The translations under genes were made by a program, and so were the position numbers. From assembly GCA_003250455.1 (NCBI GenBank), contig QKGK01000526.1, positions 1 through 7,686 of the forward strand: a stretch of 7,686 nucleotides of DNA. The letters run 5' to 3'. The notes under the pieces were generated by a model. It did no database searches and was not told the DNA's origin. It was given only the letters and a program-made list of their open reading frames with translations. This DNA comes from Chloroflexota bacterium. Its GTDB lineage: Bacteria; Chloroflexota; Anaerolineae; Anaerolineales; UBA11579. Numbering within the stretch: the first letter of the stretch is position 1; every line of letters begins with the position of its first letter. Below are positions 6,353 through 7,686 of the stretch, piece by piece.

Positions 6353-7402
6353 ATGTCTGATCTCCCCCAAATTGCCCAAAAATTCATGCTCGATTTCCTC
6401 GTTGAACTGCTCAACACCCCCAGCCCGACCGGTTTTACCAACCATGCCATCACCCTGGTCAGCAAGACGCTGAAGCAATTCCCCCAGCTCGAACTGACCG
6501 CCACCCGCAAAGGTGCACTGGTGGCCCAGTGGCCGGGCGAATCGAACCACACACCCCGCGGCCTGACCGCCCACGTGGATACTCTCGGCGCGACGGTCAA
6601 GGAGATCCAGGGCAACGGCCGCCTTAAACTCACCAACATCGGCGGGTTTGCCTGGAATACGGTAGAGGGCGAAGGCGTGACCGTCTTCACCCAGGACGAA
6701 GACGAGGTGCGCGGCGCCCTGCTGCTGGCGAATGCCTCCAGCCACGTGCACGCCGCCAAAGTGCATACCACCGAACGCAATGCCGACGTGATGGAAGTCC
6801 GGCTGGACGCAAAAACATCCTCCGCCGATGAGACGCGTGCCCTGGGTATTGAGGTCGGCGATTTTGTCGCCTTCGACCCGCGGGTGGAGGTCAACAACGG
6901 CTTCATCCGCTCCCGCCACCTGGACGACAAAGCCTGTGTAGCCAATATCGTTGCCGCCGTCAAAGCCCTCACCGATGCCGGGCTGACGCCCAGCCAGAAC
7001 GTCACCCTGCACTTCTCCAACTACGAAGAAGTCGGGCACGGCGCATCCGTTGGCTTCCCCGAGGACATGGCCGAGCTGCTCACCGTGGATATGGCCGCCC
7101 TGGGAGATGGCCAGACCTCCGACGAGTTCCACGCCACCCTGTGCGTGAAGGATTCCGGCGGCCCGTATCACTACAGCCTCAACCAGCGAATGCGCCAGCT
7201 GGCCGAAGCCCACAGCATCCCGCACAAGATCGACATTTACCCCTATTACGGTTCCGACGGTGAAGCCTACTGGCGGGCTGGCGGTGATGTAGCCGTTTCC
7301 CTGATCGGCCCCGGCGTGGACGCCTCGCACAACTACGAGCGCACCCACATGGACGCCCTCGTCGCCACCACCAACTGGATCATCGCCTACCTGTTAAGCT
7401 GA
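6353..7402 (+). CDS. M42-family di-metal aminopeptidase (glutamyl aminopeptidase/endoglucanase-like)
   Basis: 349-residue cytoplasmic metallo-aminopeptidase of family M42, which trims peptides after larger proteases and in characterised members forms tetrahedral dodecamers. Members have often been misannotated as cellulases (endoglucanase M). Metal ligands and catalytic residues are in the usual order: His74 and Asp76 in TAHVDTLG, Asp191 in RHLDDKA (bridging ligand), Glu225-Glu226 in NYEEVGHG (general base and ligand), Asp246 in TVDMAA, and His332 in ERTHMD. The N-terminal LVELLNTPSPTG and the DFVAFDP stretch of the inserted dimerisation domain also fit. The length is typical. The start at 6353 follows AAGGAAGG; in-frame codons upstream overlap the opposite-strand glycosylase gene and do not look like protein. 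Its TGA stop overlaps the ATG of the next gene by one base, implying co-transcription and translational coupling. The specificity among M42 subgroups is not determinable. Confidence 0.95.
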   Translation: MSDLPQIAQKFMLDFLVELLNTPSPTGFTNHAITLVSKTLKQFPQLELTATRKGALVAQWPGESNHTPRGLTAHVDTLGATVKEIQGNGRLKLTNIGGFAWNTVEGEGVTVFTQDEDEVRGALLLANASSHVHAAKVHTTERNADVMEVRLDAKTSSADETRALGIEVGDFVAFDPRVEVNNGFIRSRHLDDKACVANIVAAVKALTDAGLTPSQNVTLHFSNYEEVGHGASVGFPEDMAELLTVDMAALGDGQTSDEFHATLCVKDSGGPYHYSLNQRMRQLAEAHSIPHKIDIYPYYGSDGEAYWRAGGDVAVSLIGPGVDASHNYERTHMDALVATTNWIIAYLLS

Positions 7403-7686
7403 TGAAGCTCGACGCACAGATCGCCCCCTATACCCCGCTGAAAGACGTCCCGGCGATTGCCCGGGAAGCCGAAGAATTCGGTTTCGCCTGCCTGTGGACG
7501 GCTGAAACGCAGCATAACCCTTTTTTGCCGGGTGTGCTGATCGCCGAACACACCACTCGCCTCCAGTTTGGCACCGCCATTGCGGTCAGCTTTGCCCGCA
7601 GCCCGGCGGTCATGGCTCACACCGCCTGGGACCTGGCAGAAATGTCCGGGGGGCGCTTCATCCTCGGGCTGGGCACCCAGGTACGG
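7402..7686 (+). CDS. Luciferase-like (LLM class) flavin/F420-dependent oxidoreductase, 3' end outside window
   Basis: The first 95 codons of a bacterial-luciferase-like TIM-barrel oxidoreductase; the rest runs past the window edge. Visible: start MKLDAQIAPY, EAEEFGFACLWTAETQHNPFLP, TRLQFGTAIAVSFARSP, AHTAWDLAEMSGGRFILGLGTQV. This is the usual first half of the barrel, with the cofactor-side GGRF-LGLG turn. The sequence resembles the branch commonly annotated as F420-dependent LLM oxidoreductases (TIGR03617-like, from memory); an FMN-dependent enzyme is the alternative. The substrate is unknown. The start codon shares its A with the TGA of the M42 peptidase (TGATG), and no separate Shine-Dalgarno site is clear, so reinitiation after the peptidase is likely. 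Confidence 0.88.
   Translation, partial: MKLDAQIAPYTPLKDVPAIAREAEEFGFACLWTAETQHNPFLPGVLIAEHTTRLQFGTAIAVSFARSPAVMAHTAWDLAEMSGGRFILGLGTQVR

Noticed and set aside
6311..7348. 345-codon open frame on the minus strand across the M42 peptidase gene
   Set aside because: It is antisense to a clear M42 gene with all catalytic motifs; the translation is low-complexity (Gly/Val/His rich) with no family resemblance, as expected from the mirror of GC-rich codons.

Overview
The window reads as a moderately GC-rich bacterial chromosome segment, most likely from Chloroflexota, probably Anaerolineae-like. This rests on the gene mix (a multidomain secreted amylopullulanase-type enzyme, a bactofilin, an M42 peptidase, a deazaflavin/F420-type luciferase-like oxidoreductase) and on the intergenic style. 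It is inference: no rRNA or marker gene is present. I see no phage, transposase, CRISPR array, tRNA or rRNA.

Layout: (1) 1-3710, plus strand: the 3' part of a very large secreted alpha-glucan hydrolase (X25-like module, N-terminal beta domain, GH13 barrel, FN3, amylopullulanase-type module, FN3, CBM20-like), closed by a hairpin terminator. (2) 3858-4797, plus strand: an NAD-dependent nucleotide-sugar epimerase/dehydratase with its own extended -10 promoter, broken by an exact 13-bp tandem duplication that shifts the frame. (3) 4798-4940: a convergent intergenic region with a bidirectional terminator between two tracts of degenerate 7-bp repeats. (4) 4941-5378, minus strand: a bactofilin. (5) 5379-5608: an intergenic region with four hairpins arranged as two inverted copies of one hairpin-linker-hairpin unit. 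(6) 5609-6208, minus strand: an Mpg/AAG-type 3-methyladenine DNA glycosylase whose -10 box lies so close to the ATG that the mRNA should be leaderless. (7) 6209-6352: a divergent promoter region with a third heptad tract. (8) 6353-7402, plus strand: an M42-family metallopeptidase overlapping by one base the start of (9) 7402-7686, a luciferase-like oxidoreductase cut by the window edge.

The genes do not form one pathway. The first handles extracellular starch, pullulan or glycogen. The others are sugar-nucleotide, cytoskeletal, DNA-repair and peptide-turnover functions in separate transcription units; only the last two are plausibly co-transcribed. No new multi-gene system is evident. The most notable features are non-coding: the related heptad tracts at three intergenic sites, the inverted hairpin-linker-hairpin element, and the 13-bp duplication that disrupts the epimerase gene.
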